NCBI GenBank assembly: GCA_030429345.1
Contig: JAUIFJ010000017.1
Span: forward strand, 28,828 to 92,827
Length of the DNA stretch: 64,000 nt
Origin: a bacterium
GTDB lineage: Bacteria; CAIWAD01
Direction: 5' to 3'
Shown here: piece after piece, positions 9,001-16,948 of the stretch
Numbering within the stretch: the first letter of the stretch is position 1
Layout: every line of letters starts with the position of its first letter
Notes under the pieces: model-generated
Told to the model about the DNA's origin: nothing
The model's input: the letters and a program-made list of their open reading frames with translations, nothing else
Database searches by the model: none
Made by a program: the position numbers and the translations under genes

Positions 9001-10206
9001 TCAGGCATCCCCTTTCGGGTTTCGTCCGGGCGCCTGCGGCTTTTCCGCGGCGCGCTGCCGAATGAGACTGGCCATTTCCGGACTCAGTTCCCGGCCGCGG
9101 CGTCCGACAACGATTTCGGCCGTCGAGAGGGCCTTGTCCACGCGATAGTCGGCGAAACCCCGCGGCGGTCCGCCCCAGCTGAAGGCGGGCACTTCGCCCT
9201 GCGGAAAGCCCCCGCCCCAGATGTTGGCGAAAATGCCGACCACGGTGCCCGTGTTGAACATGGTGTTGATCGCCGTCTTCGAGTGGTCGCCCATCATCAG
9301 GCCGACGAAGCGGCGGCCGGTCTGGATCACCTGGCCCTTCAGGCTGACGCTGACATTGCCGTAGTTGTTCTTCAGGTCGCTGTTGTTGGTGTCCGCGCCC
9401 AGGTTGCACCACTCCCCCAGGTAGGCGTGTCCCAGGAAGCCGTCGTGCTGCTTGTTGCTGTAGCCCTGGATCACCGATTCGCCGATCTCGCCGGCGACCC
9501 GTGAGACAGGCCCCAGGTGGCAGCCCTCGTAGAGCCGCGTGTGCGCCTTCAGCCGGCAGTCGCGGCCGATCACGCAGGGGCCCTCGATGTAGCAGAAGGG
9601 CAGGATGCGCGCGCCCTGCTGGATCACGACCGGCCCGCCGCGGGCGTCGATCACCGTGTAGGCCCCGATCTCCACGTCGGCGGCGATGCGCAGGTTCTGC
9701 TCGCCCTGGATCACGACCGTGGCGTGCGGTTCGCTTTCCCGCCCTCCGCCGGGACAGAGCTCCCAGTCCGCCCGCAGGTGCTGCGGCAGGTCCAGCACCA
9801 GGTCCCAGAGGCGCTCGGCCAGCTGCCAGCGGCCCTCGGCCTGCCGGCCTGCGCGGGGCAGCTCGCCCCGGGCCTCTCTCGCGTTGGCGGGCTTCCAGGC
9901 CAGCAGCGCCTCGCCCTGGAAGAGCGCTTCCCCCTGTTGCAGGGACTGCAGTTCCTGGCGGTCGATCTCGAGCAGGCGGCCGTTCAGCAGGCAGGGGATC
10001 TGCTCGACGGGATTCTCGAAGCCCAGTTCCGCCGCCAGGGGCTGCAGCTCGGGACGGCTGCGCCCCAGGCGGATCGGCTCTTCCAGCCGCCAGCTCAGGC
10101 GCTCGCGCAGGGTGCCCATGCCCGTTCGCAGCTCCCAGACAGGGCGCAATTCGGTCAGGGGGTAGAAATCGGCGGCATGTCGGTCTTCAAAGAGGCAATA
10201 GCTCAT
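9001..10206 (-). CDS. GlmU-like sugar nucleotidyltransferase/acetyltransferase
   Basis: A 401-residue protein. The N-terminal half starts with LFEDRHAADFYPLTELRPVWELRTG, as in the alternative GlmU family of Bacteroidota. The C-terminal half (about residues 155-390) is a left-handed beta-helix with hexapeptide repeats, including GPCVIGRDCRLKAHTRLYEG and an SNKQHDGFLGHAYLG stretch. It lacks the LxAGxGTRM loop of classical GlmU, so a nucleotidyltransferase role is inferred from the family only. It probably makes UDP-N-acetylglucosamine for peptidoglycan and lipopolysaccharide, or a related sugar nucleotide. ATG 10206 has GGGGA upstream; the gene follows parB by 44 bases. Confidence 0.8.
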   Translation of the reverse strand: MSYCLFEDRHAADFYPLTELRPVWELRTGMGTLRERLSWRLEEPIRLGRSRPELQPLAAELGFENPVEQIPCLLNGRLLEIDRQELQSLQQGEALFQGEALLAWKPANAREARGELPRAGRQAEGRWQLAERLWDLVLDLPQHLRADWELCPGGGRESEPHATVVIQGEQNLRIAADVEIGAYTVIDARGGPVVIQQGARILPFCYIEGPCVIGRDCRLKAHTRLYEGCHLGPVSRVAGEIGESVIQGYSNKQHDGFLGHAYLGEWCNLGADTNNSDLKNNYGNVSVSLKGQVIQTGRRFVGLMMGDHSKTAINTMFNTGTVVGIFANIWGGGFPQGEVPAFSWGGPPRGFADYRVDKALSTAEIVVGRRGRELSPEMASLIRQRAAEKPQAPGRNPKGDA

Positions 10207-10250
10207 GCGGTCCCCGTGATTCGGCGGCCGGAGTCTTCCGGCGGGTCGTT

Positions 10251-11138
10251 CTAGCGGTCGAGGAACTCGAGCAGGCGATCCAGCTCCTCGTCGCTGTAGT
10301 ACTCGATCTCGATCTGGCCGCCCTTGCGCTTGGGCGTGATACGCACCTGGGTGCCCAGGCTGCTGCGCATGCGGTCCTCCGCGTCAAGGATTTCGAAGGG
10401 CTTTTCCACCCGCGGCTTCTCCGCGGCCGGGCGTTCGCCCTCCTTCAGCCGGGAGGCCAGCTGCTCCAGCTGGCGCACACTTAGCTGGCGCTTCAGGCAG
10501 CGGCGCCAGAGGCTGACCTTGTCGTCGTCGCTGCTGAGGCCGAGCAGCACCTTGGCGTGGCCGACGCTGATCTCCCCGCCCTTGAGGCTGAGCTTGATCA
10601 CCGCCGGCAGCTTGAGCAGGCGCAGGATGTTGGTGATGCCGCTGCGGCTGATCGCCAGGGCCTTGCCCAGCTCTTCCTGGGTCATGCCGTGCTCGTCCAT
10701 CAGGTTGCGGTAGGCGCTTGCCAGGTCCAGGGGATTCAGGTCCTCGCGCTGGATGTTCTCGATCAGCGCCAGGCGCATCAGTTCCTGTTCATCGGGCTTG
10801 TCGCGCAGGATGGCCGGGATGGTGGTCTGGCCGGCCTGGATCGAGGCGCGGTAGCGGCGTTCGCCGGCGATCAGCACATAGCCGCCGCCATCCTCGAAAA
10901 CGATCACCGGCTGCAGGACCCCGTTCTCGCGGATCGAGTCGGCCAGTTCCTGCAGGGCTTCGGGATCCATTTCCCGCCGCGGCTGGTCCGGGTTGGGGCG
11001 GACATCCGCCAGGGGCAGCCGTCGCGGAGTGCCCGCGCCCGTCGCCTGCGCCCCCTCGGGCGAAGAGGCGGAACGCGGAGTGCGGTTGTCGCGGATCAGG
11101 GCCCCCAGACCCTTGCCGAGGGGCTTGGACTTAGTCAT
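10251..11138 (-). CDS. parB: Chromosome partitioning protein ParB
   Basis: A 295-residue ParB/Spo0J protein. Features in order are a basic N-terminal tail, the ParB nuclease-like CTPase domain with PNPDQPRR and the GERRYRAS box (about residues 95-102), a helix-turn-helix MTQEELGKALAISRSGITNI (about residues 145-165) for parS binding, and a C-terminal dimerisation domain. ATG 11138 opens MTKSKPLGKGLGALI, the usual start of chromosomal ParB; an upstream in-frame extension is shadow coding. It overlaps parA by 8 bases. I did not see a parS site (TGTTTCACGTGAAACA) in the window. Confidence 0.95.
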   Translation of the reverse strand: MTKSKPLGKGLGALIRDNRTPRSASSPEGAQATGAGTPRRLPLADVRPNPDQPRREMDPEALQELADSIRENGVLQPVIVFEDGGGYVLIAGERRYRASIQAGQTTIPAILRDKPDEQELMRLALIENIQREDLNPLDLASAYRNLMDEHGMTQEELGKALAISRSGITNILRLLKLPAVIKLSLKGGEISVGHAKVLLGLSSDDDKVSLWRRCLKRQLSVRQLEQLASRLKEGERPAAEKPRVEKPFEILDAEDRMRSSLGTQVRITPKRKGGQIEIEYYSDEELDRLLEFLDR

Positions 11139-11889
11139 GCAGGAATTCCTCCGCCAGGGCGATGTAGTTCTGCGCGCCGGTGCATCCCGCGTCGTAGAGC
11201 AGGACCGGTTTGCCGTGGCTGGGGGCTTCCCCCAGCTTGACATTGCGCTGGATGATGGTCTGGTAGACGCGTTTGCCGAAGTAGGTCTCGATCTCCTCGC
11301 GCACGTTCTTGCTCAGGCGAAGGCGGTTGTCGTACATGGTCAGCAGGATGCCGCGCAGCTTGAGCAGCGGATTCAGGTTCTGCTGCACCAGTTCGATGGT
11401 ATTCAGCAGCTGGCTCAGGCCTTCCAGGGCGAAGAACTCGGTCTGCATGGGCACCAGCACTCCGTCGGCGGCGCTGAGCCCGTTGAGGGTCAGCAGGCCC
11501 AGGCTGGGCGGGCAGTCGATCAGGATGTGGTCCCAGTCCTTGCGCAGCGGGTCCAGCACCTGGCGCAGGCGGAACTCGCGCTCGGGCAGGTTGACCAGTT
11601 CCACCTGGGCGCCGACCAGGTTCATATGGCTGGGGAGCAACGACAGGCACTCGATCTCCGTGGGAAGGATCATTCCGCGGGCTTTTTCGGGCTCGAGCAG
11701 GGCCTCGTAGAGGCTCGCTTCGACGGCCTGGTGGTCCACGCCCAGGGCCGAGGTGGCGTTGGCCTGCGGATCCAGGTCGACCAGAAGGACCTTCTTCTCG
11801 TCGATGGCGATGCTGGCCGCCAGGTTGACCGCCGTGGTGGTTTTGCCCACGCCACCTTTCTGGTTGGCGAGGGCCGTGATCTGTGCCAT
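11131..11889 (-). CDS. parA: Chromosome partitioning ATPase ParA/Soj
   Basis: A 252-residue ParA ATPase with a deviant Walker A motif KGGVGKTT (residues 11-18), Walker A' DLDPQANAT and a Walker B-type ILIDCPPSLG. It is short and lacks an N-terminal DNA-binding domain, so it is the chromosomal Soj type. ATG 11889 has AGGAG five bases before it; the longer open frame upstream to 11997 has no family similarity. It moves ParB-parS complexes apart during chromosome segregation. It is the first gene of a minus-strand run that continues into the Tol-Pal genes, and is divergent from the VOC gene at 12058. Confidence 0.96.
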   Translation of the reverse strand: MAQITALANQKGGVGKTTTAVNLAASIAIDEKKVLLVDLDPQANATSALGVDHQAVEASLYEALLEPEKARGMILPTEIECLSLLPSHMNLVGAQVELVNLPEREFRLRQVLDPLRKDWDHILIDCPPSLGLLTLNGLSAADGVLVPMQTEFFALEGLSQLLNTIELVQQNLNPLLKLRGILLTMYDNRLRLSKNVREEIETYFGKRVYQTIIQRNVKLGEAPSHGKPVLLYDAGCTGAQNYIALAEEFLHD

Positions 11890-11948
11890 GAGACTCCTGC
11901 TGCTTGCGCCGGTCCGGTCGCGGACCGAGAGGAGGAAAAGTAAAGCTT

Positions 11949-11978
11949 TTGGGACTCTCTTTGGTATGATGGTCCCAA
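11949..11978. promoter_or_regulatory. 7-bp dyad upstream of parA
   Basis: TTGGGAC (11949-11955) and GTCCCAA (11972-11978) form a perfect inverted repeat with a 16-base spacer, 60-90 bases upstream of the parA ATG. The local AT content is raised compared with the flanking genes. It could be an operator for the parAB run or a leader hairpin. No clear -35/-10 pair is visible. Confidence 0.3.
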
Positions 11979-12004
11979 CCAGAAACAGCGATTCCACTCA
12001 AAGA

Positions 12005-12036
12005 GGTCGATATCGAATGCGATAGCGATGTCGACC
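12005..12036. promoter_or_regulatory. Imperfect 11-bp dyad before VOC gene
   Basis: GGTCGATATCG (12005-12015) pairs with CGATGTCGACC (12026-12036), 10 of 11 bases matching, around a 10-base loop containing GCGATAG. It ends 21 bases before the ATG at 12058 in the parA/VOC divergent region. Similar TCGA-rich patches lie before other genes in the window. The role is unknown. Confidence 0.3.
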
Positions 12037-12057
12037 TGTACGACCCGGGGACAGAGA

Positions 12058-12432
12058 ATGGCGACATTGAGCCTGAACATCATCAAGCTGCCGGTCAAGG
12101 ACCTGAAACGGGCGGTGGCCTTCTACCGCGACAAGCTGGGCTTCCAGGAGCTCTTCGTCGTCGAGGAATACGGATGGGGTCAGTTGCAGCGCGACCAGGT
12201 GCCGCTGGCGCTCTACCTGCCGGGCAAGGGAGGCGGAGACCGTCCCGTGGGCGGCAGCGCGGATTTTCATTTCTCGGTGGACGACATTGTCGAGCTGGCG
12301 AAGGAATGGATGGAAAAGGGGGCGGACCTGGGCCAGGGCCTGGTCAGCGGGGACGACACGACGGTCTTCCTGGAATTCCCCGACAGCGAGGGGAACGTGC
12401 TCAAGGTGATCCAGCAGCCGAAAGAGGGATGA
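12058..12432 (+). CDS. VOC (glyoxalase/bleomycin resistance) family protein
   Basis: A 124-residue single VOC domain: two beta-alpha-beta-beta-beta modules opening with NIIKLPVKDLKRAVAFYRDKLGF and closing with FLEFPDSEGNVLKVIQ. This fold houses glyoxalases, dioxygenases, fosfomycin-modifying enzymes and binding proteins with a metal centre. The reaction cannot be assigned. ATG 12058 is chosen over an earlier in-frame ATG because GGGGA lies 6-7 bases upstream and the domain starts here. It is followed 19 bases later by a second VOC gene, so the pair may be co-transcribed. Confidence 0.8.
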   Translation: MATLSLNIIKLPVKDLKRAVAFYRDKLGFQELFVVEEYGWGQLQRDQVPLALYLPGKGGGDRPVGGSADFHFSVDDIVELAKEWMEKGADLGQGLVSGDDTTVFLEFPDSEGNVLKVIQQPKEG

Positions 12433-12451
12433 CCCGGCGGGGAAGAAGAGC

Positions 12452-12820
12452 ATGAAACACATCGTCAACAGCGTGCAGGTCGTGGCGATCTACGTCAGCG
12501 ACCTGGAACGAGCCCTGGCCTTCTACCGGGATACACTCGGCCTGCAGGAGGGGGGCGAAATGGCGCCCGGCAGGCTGCTGCAGGCCGGCGAGACGACCGT
12601 CTACATCGAGGGCGGGCGCGTACCTGCCGAGCCGGCGGGCCTCAAGCACCCGGCGTGTTCGGTCTGCTTCGGCGCCGAAAGCCTGCGCGCCGCCTGGGAG
12701 CATCTGCAGGCGAAGCAGGTTCCCGTGATCGAAGCCTTCCAGCAGATGGGCCAGGACTTCGCCTTCTTCCGCGTGGCCGACCCCGACGGCAACGTGGTCG
12801 AGTTCGCGGGAAAACCCTAG
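12452..12820 (+). CDS. VOC family protein, second of a tandem pair
   Basis: A 122-residue VOC-fold protein: VQVVAIYVSDLERALAFYRDTLGL at the start and FRVADPDGNVVEFAG at the end. It resembles its upstream neighbour in architecture but is clearly diverged, so any tandem duplication is old. The terminal GNVVEF glutamate is the usual metal ligand in this superfamily. The catalytic role is unassigned; lactoylglutathione lyase-like annotations would be over-specific. It ends 82 bases before slyD, with palindromic DNA between them. Confidence 0.8.
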   Translation: MKHIVNSVQVVAIYVSDLERALAFYRDTLGLQEGGEMAPGRLLQAGETTVYIEGGRVPAEPAGLKHPACSVCFGAESLRAAWEHLQAKQVPVIEAFQQMGQDFAFFRVADPDGNVVEFAGKP

Positions 12821-12849
12821 ACAACAAGCAACGTACACGGGTTTCGCTC

Positions 12850-12885
12850 GAAGTCGATCGCGACTTCCGGGCTGAAATCGATTTC
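12850..12885. promoter_or_regulatory. Two adjacent TCGA-centred palindromes upstream of slyD
   Basis: GAAGTCG/CGACTTC (12850-12867, spacer ATCG) is followed by the perfect 12-base palindrome GAAATCGATTTC (12874-12885), ending 17 bases before the slyD ATG. They may be operators or part of the TCGA-rich intergenic patches seen elsewhere in the window. Confidence 0.3.
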
Positions 12886-12902
12886 GACCGAAAGGATGAG
12901 GC

Positions 12903-13388
12903 ATGAAGAAGGCATTGAGCGGTGATACGGTCCAGGTACACTACACGGGCAAACTCGAAGACGGCACGGTCTTCGACAGCAGCCGCCAGCGCGAACCGCT
13001 CAGTTTCGAGCTCGGCGCCTCGCAGGTGATTCCCGGCTTCGAGAAGGCCGTGATCGGTCTCGAGGTGGGCGAGAGCCGCAGCGTGCACATTCCCATGGAG
13101 GAAGGCTACGGCCCCTACCACCAGGAACTGCTCAGCCGCGTGGAGCGCAAGGACTTCCCGGAAGAGATCACGCCCGAAGTGGGCCTGCCCCTGGAAGCCC
13201 ACGGCCAGGACGGCCAGACCATGCGCGTGGTGATCACCGAAGTCGACGAGGAAAGCATCCTGCTCGACGCCAACCATCCCCTGGCCGGCAAGGCGCTCAA
13301 CTTCGAGGTCGAGCTGGTGGCCTTCGGCGCAGGTCCCGAGCCCGAAGGCTGCTGCGGCGGTGACGGGGGCGGCTGCGGCTGCAACTAG
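12903..13388 (+). CDS. slyD: FKBP-type peptidyl-prolyl isomerase, SlyD-like
   Basis: A 161-residue SlyD-type isomerase. The FKBP half VQVHYTGKLEDGTVFDSS (residues 10-27) is split by an insert-in-flap chaperone domain (about residues 70-125), and the frame returns at LAGKALNFEVELV. The C-terminal tail is rich in Gly, Cys and Asn (ends GCGCN), matching the metal-binding tail of SlyD, which in E. coli is histidine-rich and delivers nickel. Here cysteines replace histidines. The neighbour is a molybdoenzyme and FdhD, so metal-cofactor maturation is a reasonable but unproved link. ATG 12903 overlaps no upstream gene. Confidence 0.88.
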   Translation: MKKALSGDTVQVHYTGKLEDGTVFDSSRQREPLSFELGASQVIPGFEKAVIGLEVGESRSVHIPMEEGYGPYHQELLSRVERKDFPEEITPEVGLPLEAHGQDGQTMRVVITEVDEESILLDANHPLAGKALNFEVELVAFGAGPEPEGCCGGDGGGCGCN

Positions 13389-13397
13389 GAGCCGCGC

Positions 13398-15569
13398 ATG
13401 TGGTACGGCTTTCGCAGGCGGATCGGTCCGCACAAGGAGATCCTGCGCACGCTGTGGGACAACCGGGACAGCCTGCCCCGCGCCTGGAAGATCCTGAACG
13501 AGGGCGTCTGCGACGGCTGCGCCCTGGGCACGAAGGGCCTGCGCGACTGGACCATCGACGGCATCCATCTCTGCTGGATCCGCCTCAACCTGCTGCGGCT
13601 GAACACCATGCCGGCCATGGATCCGGCCGTGATGCAGGACGCGGACGCCCTGCGAGGCATGGACGAGCGCCAGCTGCGCGGCCTGGGGCGCCTCGACCGT
13701 CCCTGGCTGCGCGAAGCCGGCGACAAGGGCTTCCGCGAGCTCTCCTGGGAAGAGGCGGAATCCCTGGCCGCCAGGGCCTTGTCCGAGAGCGACCCCCTGC
13801 GCAGCGCCTGGTATCTTGTATCACGCGGGACCCTCAACGAGAGCTATTACGCCTTCCAGAAGGCCGCTCGGCGCTACGGCAGTCCGCACATCGACAACAG
13901 CGCGCGCATCTGCCACGCGCCGAGCACGGTCGGGCTCAAGCAGTCCACCGGCTTCGGCGCGACGACCTGCTCCTACCGCGACCTCTTCCAGTGCAAGCTG
14001 CTGGTGCTCTTCGGCTCCGACCTGGCCAACAACCAGCCGGTGATGATGAAGTACCTCCACCTGGCGCGCAAAAAGGGCCTGCGCATCGTCAGCGTCAATC
14101 CCTACCGCGAGCCCGGTCTGGAGCGCTACTGGGTTCCCAGCAACGCGGACTCGGCCCTGCTGGGCACGAAGGTCGCCGACGCCCATTTCCGCGTGCGGGT
14201 CGGCGGGGACATCGCCTTCATCCATGGCACGCTGAAGGCCCTGCTGGAGGCGGACACGATCGATCGCGCCTTCATCGAGGCGCGCACGGAAGGCTGGCCG
14301 GAACTGGAAGCCGCGCTGCGTGATACAGCCTGGCCGGAGCTGGAGGCAAGCTCCGGCGTTTCGCGCGCGGAGATGGAGCGCATGGCGGAGCTCTACGCGC
14401 AGGCCGAAAGCGCGATCCTCTGCTGGAGCATGGGCGTTACCATGCACCGCCGCGGCGTGGACACGGTGCAGGCGATTGCCAACCTGGCCCTGGCGCGCGC
14501 CAACGTGGGGCGCCCCGGCAGCGGCCTGATGCCGATTCGCGGACACAGCGGCGTGCAGGGCGGAGCCGAGATGGGCTGTGCTCCCAACCTGCTTCCCGGC
14601 GGCCTGCCGCTCGAAGAGGAAGCCCTGAGGCGCCTCGAGAAGCATTGGGGCTTCCGTCCGCCCGCAGGGGGCGAGTACATTTCGCAGAGCCTGGCCCGCG
14701 CAGCCGAAGGCGATCTGGACCTGCTGTGGTGCGTCGGCAGCAATCTCTTCGCCGTCTTTCCGGACAGCGACAGCGTCAAGCGCGCGCTGGGCCGCATCCC
14801 CTACCGCATCCACCAGGATATCGTGCTCAATCCGCAGGTGCTGGTCGACGCCGGCAGGCAGCTGCTGTTGCTGCCCGCCACCACCCGCTACGAAGTGCAG
14901 GGCGGCGGCTGTGAGACAACCACAGAGCGCCGCGTGATCTACAGCCCGGAGATCCCCGGCAGCCGCATCGAGGGCGCCCGCGAGGAGTGGCGCGTGCTGC
15001 AGGCCGTGCTGCGGCGCCTGGATCCGGAAGCGGGCCAGGCCCTGCCCTGGCGTGACACAGCGGAGATCCGCCGCGAGATCGAGGCACTCGTTCCGTCCTA
15101 CAAGGGCATTGCCGGGCTGGAACGCGGCGGCCAGCACTTCCAGATCGGCGGCAGCCGGCTCGGCGGCGATGGGCGCTTCGATCGTCCCGGCGGCAAGGCG
15201 CTCTTCCTGCCCCTGGCCGTCGATCCCCCCGAGGAGGAGGACGGCCTCTTCGCGCTCAACACGCGGCGCGGCAAGCAGTTCAACAGCATGGTCTTCGGCG
15301 AAAAGGACATGCTCAACGACGAGGCCCGCGACGCGGTCGTGATGCATGCCAAGGACCTGGAGCGTCTGGGGCTTGCCGCCGACGCGGCGGTGAAGCTTTC
15401 CAGCGCCAGCGGGGAATTCCGCGGGCGCGCCCGGCCCGGCCCCGTGAGACCGGGCACCGTCCTGCTCTGCTGGCCGGAGGCCAACACCCTGATTGCCGCC
15501 GGCGATTGTGATCCACGCTGCGGCATTCCCGCCTACCGGGACGCGCGGGTGCGCGTGGAAGCCCTGTGA
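13398..15569 (+). CDS. YdeP/FdhF-like molybdopterin oxidoreductase alpha subunit
   Basis: A 723-residue molybdopterin-dependent oxidoreductase of the YdeP/FdhF-like type (formate dehydrogenase alpha-like). The N-terminus has CDGCALGTKG (about residue 38), corresponding to the family's CDGCA segment rather than a four-cysteine Fe-S motif. Cofactor-domain features include FGSDLANNQPVMMKYL, PYREPG, WSMGVTMHRRGVDTVQAI and RGHSGVQGGAEMGC. The C-terminal dicluster/MopB_CT domain contains FALNTRRGKQFNSM. The substrate is unknown, and YdeP itself is linked to acid resistance rather than proven formate oxidation. Its stop overlaps fdhD by 4 bases, a strong functional link, since FdhD supplies sulfur to the Mo centre. 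Confidence 0.88.
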   Translation: MWYGFRRRIGPHKEILRTLWDNRDSLPRAWKILNEGVCDGCALGTKGLRDWTIDGIHLCWIRLNLLRLNTMPAMDPAVMQDADALRGMDERQLRGLGRLDRPWLREAGDKGFRELSWEEAESLAARALSESDPLRSAWYLVSRGTLNESYYAFQKAARRYGSPHIDNSARICHAPSTVGLKQSTGFGATTCSYRDLFQCKLLVLFGSDLANNQPVMMKYLHLARKKGLRIVSVNPYREPGLERYWVPSNADSALLGTKVADAHFRVRVGGDIAFIHGTLKALLEADTIDRAFIEARTEGWPELEAALRDTAWPELEASSGVSRAEMERMAELYAQAESAILCWSMGVTMHRRGVDTVQAIANLALARANVGRPGSGLMPIRGHSGVQGGAEMGCAPNLLPGGLPLEEEALRRLEKHWGFRPPAGGEYISQSLARAAEGDLDLLWCVGSNLFAVFPDSDSVKRALGRIPYRIHQDIVLNPQVLVDAGRQLLLLPATTRYEVQGGGCETTTERRVIYSPEIPGSRIEGAREEWRVLQAVLRRLDPEAGQALPWRDTAEIRREIEALVPSYKGIAGLERGGQHFQIGGSRLGGDGRFDRPGGKALFLPLAVDPPEEEDGLFALNTRRGKQFNSMVFGEKDMLNDEARDAVVMHAKDLERLGLAADAAVKLSSASGEFRGRARPGPVRPGTVLLCWPEANTLIAAGDCDPRCGIPAYRDARVRVEAL

Positions 15570-16444
15570 GTCCCCTGCCCCCTTTCGATCCCCCGAAAAA
15601 CGGCCAGGCCCGGCGCCAGGTCTGGGCCCGCGAAGCGGGAGAGGCTCCAGCCCTTCTGCGGGAAGGAAGCGACGCGGTCGCCCGGGAGGAAGCGCTCGAG
15701 ATTCGGCTGCTCTCGCGCGACACGAGGGGCGAACCGCGCAGCCTCAGCCTGGGCATCGTGATGCGCAGCCCGGGCCAGGACCGCGAACTGGCTGTCGGCC
15801 TGGCGCTCAGCGAAGGGCTGATCCGCGGGCGCGAGCACCTGGCGGGCCTGGAGGCCTGCGCCGCCGGAGCCGAGGGCGAGGCTCCCCGGCTGCATCTGCA
15901 CCTGGCGGAAGGGGCGCCCGGGACGGAGCTGGATCCGGAAAGCCTGATGCGCCGCCAGGCGATCCAGGCGGCCTGCGGCCTCTGCGGGCGCGCTGAACTT
16001 CCGCTGCCGGTCTCCGCCGGGAATCGGCAGCCGGTGGCAGTGGACGGCGAGCTGCTGCGGCGGATCCAGGCCTGGAATCCACCGGAAGGTGGCCAGGCGC
16101 ATGCCGCCTGCGGCGGCCTGCACAGCGCGCGCCTGCACGACGAAAAAGGCAGACTGCTTTGCCTGCGGGAGGATGTCGGGAGGCACAACGCGGTGGACAA
16201 GGCCCTGGGAGCCCGTCTGCTGGAGGGAGAGAACTTGCCCGGGGCCCGCGTACTCTGGGTCAGCGGCCGGGCAAGCTATGAACTGGTCTGGAAGGCGGCA
16301 GCGGCCGGCATTCCCTGCCTGGCGGCCGTGGGCGCCCCGAGTACGGCGGCGGTGGAGCTGGCAGGGGCCTGCGGGCTGCTGCTGGTGGGCTTCCTGCGGG
16401 AGGGCGGCTTCAACGTCTACCGCCCCGCCGGGGGAAAAGACTAG
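15566..16444 (+). CDS. fdhD: Formate dehydrogenase accessory sulfurtransferase FdhD
   Basis: A 292-residue FdhD. It carries the reactive CxxC pair CGLC (Cys137, Cys140), plus FdhD features HAACGGLHSARL and REDVGRHNAVDKALG near residues 175-215. FdhD takes sulfur from the desulfurase IscS to the bis-MGD molybdenum cofactor of formate dehydrogenases, so the upstream YdeP-like enzyme is its likely client. It starts with GTG that overlaps the upstream stop (GTGA, 15566-15569). It ends in a CTAG shared with the convergent DUF2442 gene. The N-terminal 40 residues are extended and low in similarity. Confidence 0.93.
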   Translation: MSPLPPFDPPKNGQARRQVWAREAGEAPALLREGSDAVAREEALEIRLLSRDTRGEPRSLSLGIVMRSPGQDRELAVGLALSEGLIRGREHLAGLEACAAGAEGEAPRLHLHLAEGAPGTELDPESLMRRQAIQAACGLCGRAELPLPVSAGNRQPVAVDGELLRRIQAWNPPEGGQAHAACGGLHSARLHDEKGRLLCLREDVGRHNAVDKALGARLLEGENLPGARVLWVSGRASYELVWKAAAAGIPCLAAVGAPSTAAVELAGACGLLLVGFLREGGFNVYRPAGGKD

Positions 16445-16704
16445 GGACGGCTCTTCTCCGTCTCCGCGAAGCGGCGATACAGTTCCCGAACCGGCAGGCT
16501 CTCTTTCAGATCCGGCCAATGAATGGTCGCGCCGTGTTCCGTAATGCGCCAGTTCTCCAGCTCCTCGCGCCGGGCTTCCTGCAGCCGGCTCAGCCGGTGC
16601 ACGGGCACATCGAAACTCTTGCTGTCACTCAACTGGATGCGAATCTTGTTGCCGCGGACACGCAGATCCGTCGCGCAGTGTTCGCCGGGTTCGTGAAGGG
16701 GCAT
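16441..16704 (-). CDS. DUF2442 domain protein
   Basis: An 87-residue protein matching DUF2442: a first beta hairpin, the FDVPVHRLSRLQEA segment, and a closing ATIHWPDLKESLPVREL motif. Members are often paired with DUF4160 toxin-like genes, but no such partner is seen here. Their function is unknown. ATG 16704 has AGAAAGG upstream at good spacing; the earlier ATG (16746) lacks a binding site. It faces the DUF6624 gene divergently, and its stop shares a CTAG with the fdhD stop. Confidence 0.75.
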   Translation of the reverse strand: MPLHEPGEHCATDLRVRGNKIRIQLSDSKSFDVPVHRLSRLQEARREELENWRITEHGATIHWPDLKESLPVRELYRRFAETEKSRP

Positions 16705-16948
16705 ACAATGGCCTTTCTCGAGAGCGATGGTGGGGGTTGTTGTCATTGCTATCGGAAGGAAACGCTTCGAATTTAACACACTTCGCCCCTCCACTCCAGC
16801 CCGAAAGCGACCTGCCCCAGCTTTGCCCCGCAAAGGTCCGCAACAATTTCCTGGCCTTCGCGTTGTACTGCAGGAAGAGAAGTCTTGCCGGAAACTGAAC
16901 ACTGACGACCGCTACCCGGCCGTCGCGGTTCCACGTAATACGGGACAA

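Noticed and set aside
11131..11997. A longer ParA with 36 extra N-terminal residues
   Set aside because: The extension has no ParA similarity, and the internal ATG has AGGAG at a perfect distance.
10251..12060. A parS site near parAB
   Set aside because: I found no match to TGTTTCACGTGAAACA; the dyads in this region do not fit it.
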